IMG/VR virus record: IMGVR_UViG_3300022690_001927
Coordinates: 1-42,549 of that record
Strand: one strand, 5' to 3'
Length of the DNA stretch: 42,549 nucleotides
From: a virus
Part shown: piece after piece, positions 14,384-23,087 of the stretch
Layout of the letters: the number at the start of each line of letters is the position of its first letter
Position numbering within the stretch: the first letter of the stretch is position 1
Program-made: the position numbers and the translations under genes
Notes under the pieces: generated by a model
The model's input: the letters and a program-made list of their open reading frames with translations, nothing else
Databases searched by the model: none
What the model was told of the DNA's origin: nothing

Positions 14384-14742
14384 AGTCTAAGCTCATCCCT
14401 TGCAGTTAGTATCAGTTCTCTTGATGCACCCTCAGCTACCAAACTTGTTAGTGTAATTTTCATATCTTCACCAGCTCCATCTAGTACGATTGTAACTCCT
14501 GTTGCATCTTCAAAATCATCAGGAAATAGAGCTCCTCCTGCATCTATATTTTCATAATTTACTCCATCTATTCTTTCCAAGACTCTGATTAGTGTCTGTT
14601 GCGTTATCTCGTCAAAACTGATATGATGGGTAATTTTTTCTCTTAAAAGAAGATGCTCAATTAAATCAGTCTCAGCAGTTGTGTTTGGGTGGTTTACTGT
14701 TCTCGTTCTTAGTACTGTTGTAACTTCGCCTGCATCTACCAA
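14380..14742 (-). CDS. hypothetical tail-operon protein (120 aa)
   Basis: The N-terminal strand region is followed by an HHISFDEITQQTLIRVLERIDG helix, then an acidic loop and C-terminal strands (DMKITLTSLVAEG). Mixed alpha/beta. Cotranscribed with the beta-rich small proteins. Function unknown. Confidence 0.55.
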   Translation of the reverse strand: MVDAGEVTTVLRTRTVNHPNTTAETDLIEHLLLREKITHHISFDEITQQTLIRVLERIDGVNYENIDAGGALFPDDFEDATGVTIVLDGAGEDMKITLTSLVAEGASRELILTARDELRL

Positions 14743-14757
14743 AAAATCACCATGAAC

Positions 14758-15129
14758 TTACTTGTCCAAGTTCTGTGAAATATTATATGCCACAGATGAT
14801 TCTGGAACAATTATTTTTACAGTAAATTTCGTATTGCATGTACGGCATTTTATTTCCTTATCGTTGTTAAATATAGGTACAACATTTATCGCATTACAAT
14901 TAACTTCTATAGTATTTTTTTTAATTTTATTTGTACATGGTACAAAAAATATTGGAACTTTTGAATTTTGAAGTGCTGCAATCCATTCTTTTCCTTTAGA
15001 GTCTTTTGTAGCATATAGATTATCAGAATTATCCCATATCATTTCAAGACCATTTGAATTAAAAAATTTTCTAGGTGCATTTTTGTAATCTATCTCAAGT
15101 TGTTTTTTTAGATCATCTCTTAAGGTCAT
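14758..15129 (-). CDS. zinc-knuckle protein (123 aa)
   Basis: ATGA overlap with the upstream gene. Residues ~60-105 hold four cysteines (PCTNK, VNCNA, CRTC), suggesting a zinc ribbon, preceded by a WIAALQ helix and strands. It resembles small zinc proteins found inside archaeal viral structural operons. Role unknown. Confidence 0.55.
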   Translation of the reverse strand: MTLRDDLKKQLEIDYKNAPRKFFNSNGLEMIWDNSDNLYATKDSKGKEWIAALQNSKVPIFFVPCTNKIKKNTIEVNCNAINVVPIFNNDKEIKCRTCNTKFTVKIIVPESSVAYNISQNLDK

Positions 15130-15650
15130 GGTAAGGTATCTCCTTCTGCCCTTATGGTATAGGTATCTAATGTTGAAGTTGCTGCTGCATTTACATTATA
15201 TCTTAACCAATGACCTCGAAAATCGTTTTGATCAAGATCACCTATTGCTATTCCTGTAGCTTTAGTTGCAGGAGCTGTAAATGATGGACCTACTGGTGCA
15301 GTTTCTTCATCAGCAATAGTTTCTATATCTAAATTTTTAGCTTCATCTGCTATTGCAATAGCGATATCAGTATCACCAGAACTAGTTTGTGATTCAACCC
15401 AAAATACAGGAGCTGTCCATGTAAGTACAGAACTAGTAATTTCATTAGAATAAAAAAAGCCACGATAAATTACAATTCCTGCTGCTGCCTCGGTACTTGT
15501 AATATCATCCATATCATTATTATCAGTATCAGATACGATAACACCGGCAGGATCTGCAGCATTTATTGCACCACCTAATGATGCATCTGGATCTACATCT
15601 GAACCAGCTCCCGAATATCTATGAATAAGATCACTTTCTACTATAGGCAA
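15126..15650 (-). CDS. phage virion-type beta protein (174 aa)
   Basis: Pattern DLIHRYSGAGSDVDPDASLGGAI, EAAAGIVIYRGFFYSN, TAPVGPSFTAPATKATGIAIGDL and FRGHWLRYNV matches a widespread phage structural protein found near head/tail genes (LRLSGG..NTDPNASLGG family, known to me by sequence style). It is probably exposed on the virion. It is the first gene of the leftward tail operon, with a promoter-like motif and inverted repeat in the 87-bp spacer upstream. Confidence 0.6.
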   Translation of the reverse strand: MPIVESDLIHRYSGAGSDVDPDASLGGAINAADPAGVIVSDTDNNDMDDITSTEAAAGIVIYRGFFYSNEITSSVLTWTAPVFWVESQTSSGDTDIAIAIADEAKNLDIETIADEETAPVGPSFTAPATKATGIAIGDLDQNDFRGHWLRYNVNAAATSTLDTYTIRAEGDTLP

Positions 15651-15674
15651 TAACGAGACTTTATTTTATTATCT

Positions 15675-15688
15675 AAAAAGAACTATTA
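15675..15688 (-). promoter_or_regulatory. late-promoter-like motif TAATAGTTCTTTTT
   Basis: In gene sense the motif sits 25-38 bp before the 15650 start. Close relatives occur before 3408, 22727, 25007, 25276, 25704 and 28115 starts, at similar distances (most within 13-42 bp). Confidence 0.5.
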
Positions 15689-15696
15689 AAAATAAT

Positions 15697-15717
15697 ATCA
15701 TTATATTTTATAATGAT
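15697..15717. promoter_or_regulatory. 9-bp perfect inverted repeat ATCATTATA/TATAATGAT
   Basis: ATCATTATA and TATAATGAT separated by TTT, in the spacer between the spike gene stop and the next operon. It could be a terminator of the spike gene or an operator for the tail operon. The T-poor flank makes a terminator less certain. Confidence 0.45.
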
Positions 15718-15737
15718 TAGTTATAGATTTATTGGCA

Positions 15738-17255
15738 TTAGAGAGTTGCTAAAACTGTACTAACTGAGATGTCAGTATTATTAGTATTAGTAGTGTTGTT
15801 TTTGAATAATTGTAATGTATCACCAGGAGTCAAAACAAACAAGCCACCAATATAGGCTCCTACGTTTGCAACAGACGTATCTATCTGGATTATAGATTTG
15901 GTCTGCTGTACTCCATTAACATGAAGATCAAAATTAATTACTTGAGCACCTCCAGAAGTTGGTACTGCTGTAAGTTGGTATTCAATAAGAAATGTTCTGT
16001 CTTTTGTTCCGTTATATGTGATTAAACCAGTTGATGTATCTATTGAAAATTCCTCAGTATTTGGGTCTTCTATCCAATCTCCAGGAGCTGGAGTTATATC
16101 TACAATTGGAAAATCTCCTCCAGCTGCACCATCAACTTCTAGTGTTGCACCAGTTCTAGCTTCTGCCTGTGACTGAGAATCAGGGGAAAATGTGTTATCA
16201 CGAGCTCTAACTAGAGGAGATTCTTGGTCAAGTGATGCAGCATTCATCTTTCCTACTGCTTCATCTGTACCAAATAGTATATCTACATCAAATGTTGTAG
16301 TAGTTGGAATTGCTGTAACGATAAGTGTTCCATTGTAATCTGTATTTGTTATAAAATCACTTATTACAACTGGTTTTCCAACTACTAATCCGTGTGGTGT
16401 AGCAGTAGTAAATCGTGCATCTCCACTTCCATTATCTGCAACGCTATCAATTGCAATGTCAGTTCCTTGCTGATATAGATCTCCTGCAACTACAAATGAT
16501 TTTTCTATTGTATAAAGACTGCCAGCTACAGAATTTGGATCAAAAAATACTAGTGAATCTCCTGCGAAAAATGACGCTCCAACAACTATATCCATATCTA
16601 CATTTACTGGAATACCAACACCTGCCTGAATAGTAAACGCGGTTAGTCCAGTTGGAGCAAATTGAACTACACTAACTGTGGTTATCGAGACATTGCTTGA
16701 ATTTTTAAATATTAGACCTTTAGTGAATCCTTGGAAAGAACAAGTATCAAAGATATTAACTGGACAATCGAGAGTTCCCACAGAATCAAAAATAAGAAAT
16801 ATTGAGTCTTTTACGAAAATTGTAGTGGATGCAATTATGTCAAATACAGAGTTTGTCCCAATACCAACAATTATGATGTCAGAAAGATTAAGAGTATTTA
16901 TATCATTAGCTGGATTTGTATTTTGAAATAATCCTCCTGGTCCTGTATATGTCAATGTAGTGTTGACAGTAGATCCCCTTAGTTCTAGTGTGGTGTCTAA
17001 CCCAATTTTGAAGGGTTTGGTTAGTGCAAAAGAATCATCTATAACTATTGTTAGTGCTGTACTGTCTGGAATTTCCAAGTCTGTGCCTAATTCAGCCTCA
17101 AGTTGTGCCTGATTTAGTGCAATGATTTGTCGTGGTGGATATGGCCGTACACTTCCCTTGAATGTAGTACTGCCTTGCTGAAAAGCAATTACATCATTTA
17201 CACTTCTTATATTTTCACCATCAAGTAGATTGGCTATTTCTATTGGTGTACTCAT
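15738..17255 (-). CDS. tail-spike-like protein: beta-helix plus C-terminal jelly-roll domain
   Basis: 505 residues. The N-terminal ~60 residues include PYPPRQIIALNQAQLEAELG, then ~75-330 repeated short strands (TTLELRGSTV, NLSDIIIVGIG, CSFQGFTKGLIFKNSSNV) characteristic of a right-handed parallel beta-helix. Residues ~365-505 look like a C1q/TNF-type trimerising head (FLIEYQLTA, TPGDTLQLFKNN). No catalytic residues evident, so binding rather than depolymerase activity is the safer reading. ATGA overlap with the LamG gene. Confidence 0.65.
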   Translation of the reverse strand: MSTPIEIANLLDGENIRSVNDVIAFQQGSTTFKGSVRPYPPRQIIALNQAQLEAELGTDLEIPDSTALTIVIDDSFALTKPFKIGLDTTLELRGSTVNTTLTYTGPGGLFQNTNPANDINTLNLSDIIIVGIGTNSVFDIIASTTIFVKDSIFLIFDSVGTLDCPVNIFDTCSFQGFTKGLIFKNSSNVSITTVSVVQFAPTGLTAFTIQAGVGIPVNVDMDIVVGASFFAGDSLVFFDPNSVAGSLYTIEKSFVVAGDLYQQGTDIAIDSVADNGSGDARFTTATPHGLVVGKPVVISDFITNTDYNGTLIVTAIPTTTTFDVDILFGTDEAVGKMNAASLDQESPLVRARDNTFSPDSQSQAEARTGATLEVDGAAGGDFPIVDITPAPGDWIEDPNTEEFSIDTSTGLITYNGTKDRTFLIEYQLTAVPTSGGAQVINFDLHVNGVQQTKSIIQIDTSVANVGAYIGGLFVLTPGDTLQLFKNNTTNTNNTDISVSTVLATL

Positions 17256-18433
17256 GGCTGACCTACCGCCACAATTACTCGTCCCATATCATCTACTAGA
17301 AGATTATCTATACCATTTTCCAGTATTGGAGTTCTAAACCAAAATGCATTATTGTCGTTTTGATTGTTAAATGATGCAGTGACATAATCTGCACTTCTAA
17401 AATTGTCAGACAGTCTAAACTCCTCAAGTATCCCATTATATGCTTGTGCCGCCTGAAAGCCACCACCAACAGTATCTTGGTCTTGCCCTAATACCAAAGC
17501 ACCACCATCGGTATGTGATGCTCCTTGTTGGTGAATTAAATCAAATTCTTCTACACCATCTATGTATATGAATAACTGCCCGTCAGATGAACGCCATGTT
17601 ACTACGATATGATGAAAAATATCGTCATTAAAGGATATGCCAGTAGTACCAGTGGTAACATCAACAATTAGTACTACAAATGCATTTTGACAAAACGTAA
17701 GAAAATGATTGGTTTGTGATGGTACGGCATAAGATACCATACCATCACCAGTACCAGTGGTTTTTGCCCAGTATTCACAAGTTATTACAGATGCTGGAAA
17801 TGGAGTATATGGGTTTCTTATTGTAAAATCATCCACAGTTCCCGTAAAGTTTAGACCATTTCCTATTTTAGCTGCAACCGTAGTAACTCCATTAAGAGTC
17901 ATATCTTGTGCATTTGATGTGGAATCTGTACCTACACCGTCAAGATGATACACTGATGTGTAATTGCTATCATAGACGGAATTTGGAGTAGAGCCATCAG
18001 TGGCAGTTGGCTTTCCAAATGTTAGTTGTACAAATTCAAAATCTTGGGCTTGTGGCATGTTTAACCAAACTATAAAATCACCAGTGCTTGGCGTTACTGA
18101 TATTACTTCATAAGGGATAGGCATACCTGCAGAATCAAACACACGAATATCAAATCCAGATGCTTCCTGAATTATTCCAGCACCCAAAGTATCTATTATT
18201 ACAAGAGGTGTGTTTGTTTCATTTCCTGGCGCTTGACCTGGAGTTATTTGATAGAATTTGTAAAACTGGAATGTTGCATCAGCTATTGCCGGGAATAGTG
18301 CCAGTAATGGATCGCCTTCTATTTGTACAAGTCCACCTACTCCTTGTGATGGTAGTCTGAGATACTTGTATTTGTCCAGTCTTTCTTCTGGTTTTGTTCC
18401 CTGTGAAGGCCACAATAAAGCATTTGAGCTCAT
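17252..18433 (-). CDS. LamG/concanavalin-like lectin domain protein (DUF2341-type arrangement)
   Basis: 393 residues. About 60-150 hold a DUF2341-like part (FDIRVFDSAGMPIPYEVI ... FIVWLNMP), and ~165-350 a LamG-type jelly roll (YHLDGVGTDSTSNAQDMTLNG, HHIVVTWRSSDGQLFIYIDG, NGILEEFRLSD). These pairs bind glycans or surface proteins. It is likely a second receptor-binding virion protein. It lies between connector and spike genes, overlapping both neighbours by 4 nt. Confidence 0.75.
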   Translation of the reverse strand: MSSNALLWPSQGTKPEERLDKYKYLRLPSQGVGGLVQIEGDPLLALFPAIADATFQFYKFYQITPGQAPGNETNTPLVIIDTLGAGIIQEASGFDIRVFDSAGMPIPYEVISVTPSTGDFIVWLNMPQAQDFEFVQLTFGKPTATDGSTPNSVYDSNYTSVYHLDGVGTDSTSNAQDMTLNGVTTVAAKIGNGLNFTGTVDDFTIRNPYTPFPASVITCEYWAKTTGTGDGMVSYAVPSQTNHFLTFCQNAFVVLIVDVTTGTTGISFNDDIFHHIVVTWRSSDGQLFIYIDGVEEFDLIHQQGASHTDGGALVLGQDQDTVGGGFQAAQAYNGILEEFRLSDNFRSADYVTASFNNQNDNNAFWFRTPILENGIDNLLVDDMGRVIVAVGQP

Positions 18434-18768
18434 ACTAATCTCACTATTGCTCTATCGAGTGTTATTGCAGACTTTGCTCTGATATTAAATGAACCGCCAA
18501 GATCTATTAGTTCCTGAGCTGTAAAAGTAGATGTTGCACCTACTTCAACTCCGTTATTAATAGAATGCCAGGTTGCTTGGCCATCAGTTGTAATTTCTAT
18601 AACTGCTGGTCCACCTGAAATTTGAATGTTATATGTAAACAATGTACCGGCAACTGAAATATCAGGTGTTACATCTGAGGAAAAAAAAGGAACATCAATG
18701 CCTTTTGCTCCTGGTGTAGCATCTGCTACAAATTTAGTTAGTCTATCATTACCCATGTTACTTTTCAC
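18430..18768 (-). CDS. small beta-sandwich virion protein (112 aa)
   Basis: Beta-strand pattern with FTYNIQISGGPAVIEITTDG and a C-terminal FNIRAKSAITLDRAIVRLV. ATG at 18768, with a second ATG five codons in. It probably decorates the head-tail region. No family recognised. Confidence 0.55.
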   Translation of the reverse strand: MKSNMGNDRLTKFVADATPGAKGIDVPFFSSDVTPDISVAGTLFTYNIQISGGPAVIEITTDGQATWHSINNGVEVGATSTFTAQELIDLGGSFNIRAKSAITLDRAIVRLV

Positions 18769-18791
18769 CTAATAATGGTTTTTTAGAAGTA

Positions 18792-19211
18792 TTATGGAAG
18801 ATGTCTTTCTGCAAAATAATCGTCCTCAAATGGTATAGTTCTAGTTACTACTTCCAAGCTAGTTCTCTTTGGTGCTATTGCCCTAACATCTCCCTTTAGA
18901 GTCTCTATTTGGGATTTGTAGTTTTTCATTATATCGTCTGCTTCGTCATACATCTGGTTAAGATCTCGTCTTATTCGAGATATTGCAAATGTAAGTGCTG
19001 CATCCTGAGCTCTGCCAAAAAACTTTGTGCCCTCTATTGATGTGATATCATCAACTACAGTTTTTAGCTCCTTTTTTACCTCGTTGTTTGATTCCTTTAC
19101 GATTCTTAATAGTGTGTCATCATCCTGATCGTCAGTAAAAGTAAGATCTGTTTTTAGTGAATCTAGTGTAATAAACTGATTCTCATTAATTTCTTCTGTA
19201 TCAGAACTCAA
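18792..19211 (-). CDS. head-tail connector (adaptor-like) protein (139 aa)
   Basis: TTG start overlapping the upstream TGA. Helical protein with ITLDSLKTDLTFTDDQDDDTLLRIVKES at the start, matching the first helices of gp6-like adaptor proteins, which begin with a similar short repeat of helices. It sits directly after the capsid gene, the standard place for adaptors. Confidence 0.55.
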   Translation of the reverse strand: MSSDTEEINENQFITLDSLKTDLTFTDDQDDDTLLRIVKESNNEVKKELKTVVDDITSIEGTKFFGRAQDAALTFAISRIRRDLNQMYDEADDIMKNYKSQIETLKGDVRAIAPKRTSLEVVTRTIPFEDDYFAERHLP

Positions 19212-19381
19212 AGTGCAGGATCACGAATCCTAATTACTTTTGGTCTTACAAACAAACTTACGCCACTAGTATCTGGACTTCTTTGTAATCTGGATATTGT
19301 TCCAAGTTCTAAATCAGATCCTTTAAGATCTATATGTTGTAATGAGGATAAATTTTCTGAACCAAAAGAACGGTGAGGCAT
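19208..19381 (-). CDS. small head-completion-region protein (57 aa)
   Basis: ATG at 19381, 12 bp after the capsid gene stop; its TGA overlaps the TTG of the next gene (TTGA). Short, with a basic C-terminal strand (VSLFVRPKVIRIRDP). Probably a small connector component; function inferred only from position. Confidence 0.6.
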   Translation of the reverse strand: MPHRSFGSENLSSLQHIDLKGSDLELGTISRLQRSPDTSGVSLFVRPKVIRIRDPAL

Positions 19382-19393
19382 AGTTGTTTACTC

Positions 19394-20743
19394 CTAAGAG
19401 ATAACTGGTGCGTCTAGCAGATCTTGTGGTCCTTGAACATATGTTTCCAACTCTGCATCTGTTATTATTTCTGTTCCTGGTACAAATGCGTCTGGAGCTG
19501 TTCCATCTATCTGGATTTTGATTCCATATCTTCCTGGATTTGGAATAATAAACTGTACATAGTCTCTTGTGAGGAATGCGTTAGCATCTCTGGTATATTC
19601 TTTCCAAAACTCTGTCTCAAATGGTCCTACACCTTTAAGCAAAGATTGTGAATCACCGGCATACATTAGTCCTCTTGGTACGGCTCTGTCTAGATATGCA
19701 GTTACCATTGGGATTCCCTTCATTGGAATTACTCCTGATACTGTAACATCATCGTTAGCATTGGAAAATCCGCCAACATCATAGTTTGATACCCATCTTG
19801 CATAGTCAATTGGATTAATCCAAATAGCATCTAGAATAGATTCGTTAGTATCCAAATGTCCTTGGAGAATTGCTAGTAATTCTTTCTTTACGTTAAATTC
19901 TCCGTGTGGTATGGCACTAGTACCAGTTGCTTCTGGATCATTGATTTCAAATGTTGGTGTAGCCCCTACTGCACCAGATAGTGTAGCTAGTGCTTGTAGT
20001 GCTTGACCATTTCTCATTCTTGCGTGTCCAACCATTGCATCAGCCATGTTTAGTTGCTGAATGTTAAAGTCTGAACGCTTCATTGTCTCTGATGCGATAA
20101 GAGTTGGGAATGTATTTTTCTTTAGTGAGAATCTGCCTTCTGAATATTTCAACTTGTCAAAGTCTACTTTCTCCAAAGGCCTCATCTGAACTTGACCGTT
20201 GCTAGTGTCTTGCTCAGGTGTACGTGCATCTAGCTTGTTTACGTTATGTGTAAAGAAACCGTTTTCTGCTACATAGACATTTGGTCTTAGACCTCTTACT
20301 CTAGTAATAATTTCAATAACTCTTAATGGATCAATTGCATCTTGTCCAATTCCTTGTACTGGTGCTTGTCCTTGTGCACTCATTTGTTTCATTTGTTCTA
20401 GTTTCATTGCAGCCATGTAGCCTTTTGAAGTCAGTCCTTCTGCTTGGATAACTGCGATTAGTTCTTTTGCTGCTGTTTTAGTTTCTAAATGAGCTTTTGA
20501 TACTGCAGTAAATGATTTCTTGTAAGTGATATGTGTGTAAAATCCTTCATTACCTTCTGTTACTGTTCCTTTGAATGACTTTGTTGCAGTTATTTTAAGA
20601 TCAGCAAGTTTTCTTGAACCAATTAATTCCATTGGATTATTAAAATCAATTTCTGCTAGACTGTCAGATCCAAAGTAAACTCCACCGGTAAGAGGTGAAA
20701 ATGTTACTTTATCACCATGTCGCATTAATAGTTCTTGACTCAT
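19394..20743 (-). CDS. HK97-fold major capsid protein
   Basis: 449 residues, typical for an HK97-type subunit with an N-terminal delta-like region. The helical/charged N-terminal part (~75-130) ends at GIGQDAIDPLRVI (131-143). The following body has strands and a spine helix (FNVKKELLAILQGHLDTN, ~280-300), a P-domain-like GIPMVTAYLDRAVPRGLMYAG and a C-terminal YVQFIIPNPGRYGI. The shared 13-residue motif with the protease (see findings) may mark processing. ATGA overlap with the decoration protein. Confidence 0.8.
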   Translation of the reverse strand: MSQELLMRHGDKVTFSPLTGGVYFGSDSLAEIDFNNPMELIGSRKLADLKITATKSFKGTVTEGNEGFYTHITYKKSFTAVSKAHLETKTAAKELIAVIQAEGLTSKGYMAAMKLEQMKQMSAQGQAPVQGIGQDAIDPLRVIEIITRVRGLRPNVYVAENGFFTHNVNKLDARTPEQDTSNGQVQMRPLEKVDFDKLKYSEGRFSLKKNTFPTLIASETMKRSDFNIQQLNMADAMVGHARMRNGQALQALATLSGAVGATPTFEINDPEATGTSAIPHGEFNVKKELLAILQGHLDTNESILDAIWINPIDYARWVSNYDVGGFSNANDDVTVSGVIPMKGIPMVTAYLDRAVPRGLMYAGDSQSLLKGVGPFETEFWKEYTRDANAFLTRDYVQFIIPNPGRYGIKIQIDGTAPDAFVPGTEIITDAELETYVQGPQDLLDAPVIS

Positions 20744-21258
20744 GCTAGACCGACTCCTGTTGATATGATACCGTTATCGTCCTGAACAGATACTTCAGCT
20801 ACTGTTGAAAATTCTTTATGTTTGTAAATTCCTAATCTTTCATTTGCTGCAACAACGCTTGGTGTATCAATATCCAAATAAGATACTTCGAATAGTTCTG
20901 CAGTACCAACTCTTAATATTCCTACAGGGTTATCAGGTAAGACTCCTACTCTCATAACTACAGTCCAATCAGATCCCTTTGTGATACATTCGATTTGATT
21001 TTTTCTTAGTAGGGCATCAGTTGTAGTAAGATTATTTGCATCCTCTCCTGCTTGAACAACATTAATTGTTGATAAATCTAAAAATAAATCTGCGCCTGTA
21101 AAGTCAGCATCTACAAGTGGTCTTGCAACAGCAAAACCAGCATCATCTTCAATAACAACAAATTGACCTAAAGTGATACTAACATTATCTTTGACATTGA
21201 ATGTCTTTACATACAGATTGTCTATATGTACGATATTACCTGGTCCACCTGTACCCAT
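20740..21258 (-). CDS. capsid decoration / head protein (172 aa)
   Basis: Between protease/scaffold and capsid genes, the place of head decoration proteins. Beta-rich with ITLGQFVVIEDDAGFAVARPL, a pattern common in phage head fibre or decoration proteins. The start shares a base with the protease stop. Confidence 0.6.
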   Translation of the reverse strand: MGTGGPGNIVHIDNLYVKTFNVKDNVSITLGQFVVIEDDAGFAVARPLVDADFTGADLFLDLSTINVVQAGEDANNLTTTDALLRKNQIECITKGSDWTVVMRVGVLPDNPVGILRVGTAELFEVSYLDIDTPSVVAANERLGIYKHKEFSTVAEVSVQDDNGIISTGVGLA

Positions 21259-22727
21259 TATTCATACAACTCCTCGTACATTTCTTCTGCTGATTTTGTA
21301 TTAGTTGAACCACTAAGTTGAGTACCTCCAAGTCCATATGGATATTTAGTACTTGAAGATTTTTGTGATTCTGCTTCTGTGTTAAATTGTAATTGTGCTA
21401 AGAATGGTTTAATCTCATCTAGCTTTGCTTGGTTATCTTCTACTGATGCTTTAAGCATTGCAGTCTTTGTTAATTCTAATTTATCTTCATCATCTCCAAT
21501 CATCTTTCTTGCTGCTAAATATTGCTCTACAATTGGAGTATTTGCAATTTTAGTTAATGCTGCGATTTTTGCAGTTTGTTCTTTTTCTTTTTCAGTTTCT
21601 TTTTCATCTACTGCTTTTTTTGCTTTCTTTGCTTTTTTGGCTTTCTTTCTAGCTTCTTCCTTTTCTTCTTCTGTCATATCATCATCATTATTTATTGCTT
21701 CGAGCATATCTTCTTCATGATTATCTTCTGTTTCAACAGCTTTCTTTTGTTTAGCTTTTTTAGATTTTTCTTCTTCTCGTTTTTCTTTATCATCTTCTAG
21801 TGCAGTTAATCGTGCATCTAGTTTTTCTTTTTCTTTTCTAGTTTCTTCTTCAGTAGCCAATTTCTTATCATAACTCTTTGATTGGTGTATTTTAGAAGTA
21901 TTAGCTTTTAGTTTCTCACGTGCTTCTGAAAAGCAAATTGCTAAATCTTTATCACTAGGTTCTTCTCCTTCACCTAACTTATTTGACAAACATTCAGAAA
22001 CTAATTTACTTAACTCATCATCTCCTGCAACTGATACGTTTATCTTTCCAGTTTTACTACACCTTGAAACTCTGATAATTGGAATTGTTCTTAGTGGATC
22101 TATATCGTCTTGTCCTATACCGTCAGTAGCAGCCTTCTTTGCAAGTTTGATTAGACAGTCTGCACCTTCGCAAACATCAGTAATTGCTGCATCGCCTCCG
22201 TAAGCCGGCTCATCTACAAACGCATAGTGTAATGGTAAATACCTATGAACTCTGTGTATATGTCCACCTTCTGGCCTGTTTATAATTTCTACATCATCAA
22301 TTGATCTTGGAAAAATTGCAGGAGACACGAACATCTTTTTTCCCTCTTTTCTTGCTTTTTTGATCTTAGCTATCATTTCCTCATCAAAGATTCTTGATAC
22401 TTGGGTTAGTTTCTCACCTGTTTCTGTTCCAATTACTTTTCTAATTATTCCCTTTGCGTGTGGTGACTGTAATCGTAATGCCTCAGTATATGTACGTCCA
22501 ACTGTATGATCTCGCCTTCCTTTATTGAAAAATTCAATTCCTGGCATTCCCTTAAATTCTGGACCATCCAATCTGTTTGCTTCCTCAGTTACTTCCCAGT
22601 CATTAAGATTTAGCTTGTTATTAATTAGAAATGATTTTATAAAAAATCCCTTCTCTCCTTCAAACTCGTCTAATACCTCAAACTCTGTTGCTGCAAAATA
22701 TAGAGCTTGTAGTTTACAGTTAGACAT
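21258..22727 (-). CDS. prohead protease fused to scaffolding domain
   Basis: 489 residues. The N-terminal ~190 have LPLHYAFVDEPAYGG (His167), resembling the H.A.VD.PA block of phage prohead proteases. The middle (203-215) contains GIGQDDIDPLRTI, nearly identical to the capsid protein. From ~255 on it is a highly charged Lys/Glu coiled coil (KKAKKAKKAV), the scaffold. A protease-scaffold fusion explains the absence of a separate scaffold gene. Catalytic residues are not certain. Confidence 0.7.
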   Translation of the reverse strand: MSNCKLQALYFAATEFEVLDEFEGEKGFFIKSFLINNKLNLNDWEVTEEANRLDGPEFKGMPGIEFFNKGRRDHTVGRTYTEALRLQSPHAKGIIRKVIGTETGEKLTQVSRIFDEEMIAKIKKARKEGKKMFVSPAIFPRSIDDVEIINRPEGGHIHRVHRYLPLHYAFVDEPAYGGDAAITDVCEGADCLIKLAKKAATDGIGQDDIDPLRTIPIIRVSRCSKTGKINVSVAGDDELSKLVSECLSNKLGEGEEPSDKDLAICFSEAREKLKANTSKIHQSKSYDKKLATEEETRKEKEKLDARLTALEDDKEKREEEKSKKAKQKKAVETEDNHEEDMLEAINNDDDMTEEEKEEARKKAKKAKKAKKAVDEKETEKEKEQTAKIAALTKIANTPIVEQYLAARKMIGDDEDKLELTKTAMLKASVEDNQAKLDEIKPFLAQLQFNTEAESQKSSSTKYPYGLGGTQLSGSTNTKSAEEMYEELYE

Positions 22728-22764
22728 TTAATAAAAATAAGATTAAACTATCGTTTTAGAACTA

Positions 22765-23055
22765 TTACTTGGTTCCTGCTTTGGCTTTTCTTCGTTCTTC
22801 AAGGATTTTTTTCTTTGCTTCTTCTACTGTTCCGTCTGCATAGCCATTTCTATATTTTTCACCAAAGGTATTTTGTTTTCTGATATTGCTAGTTAGATCA
22901 GTTTTAATGTTTGATTCTGCTTGTTTTTTTACTTTTTCTAGTTCTTGGGTTTTTTCTTTGAGCTCTTTTTGCAGTTCTTTAACTTTTTGAGGATCTTCTG
23001 TAGAAATTGTAACAGTCTCTTGCTTAGAGTTAGAAGTATTTTTTTCATGGGACAA
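22765..23055 (-). CDS. coiled-coil protein (96 aa), scaffold-like accessory
   Basis: Residues ~20-50 form a heptad-like Lys/Glu/Leu/Val coiled coil (QKVKELQKELKEKTQELEKV); the C terminus is basic. It sits between portal and protease, and could be a minor scaffold or capsid chaperone. A late-promoter-like motif lies in the spacer to 23088. Confidence 0.55.
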   Translation of the reverse strand: MSHEKNTSNSKQETVTISTEDPQKVKELQKELKEKTQELEKVKKQAESNIKTDLTSNIRKQNTFGEKYRNGYADGTVEEAKKKILEERRKAKAGTK

Positions 23056-23087
23056 TATCTAATTGATTGGATTTTGGTATATTAGAA

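Noticed and set aside
21576-21800. Phe-rich plus-strand frame
   Set aside because: It is the complement of the Lys/Glu-rich scaffold coiled coil (AAG/GAA runs), not a real membrane protein.
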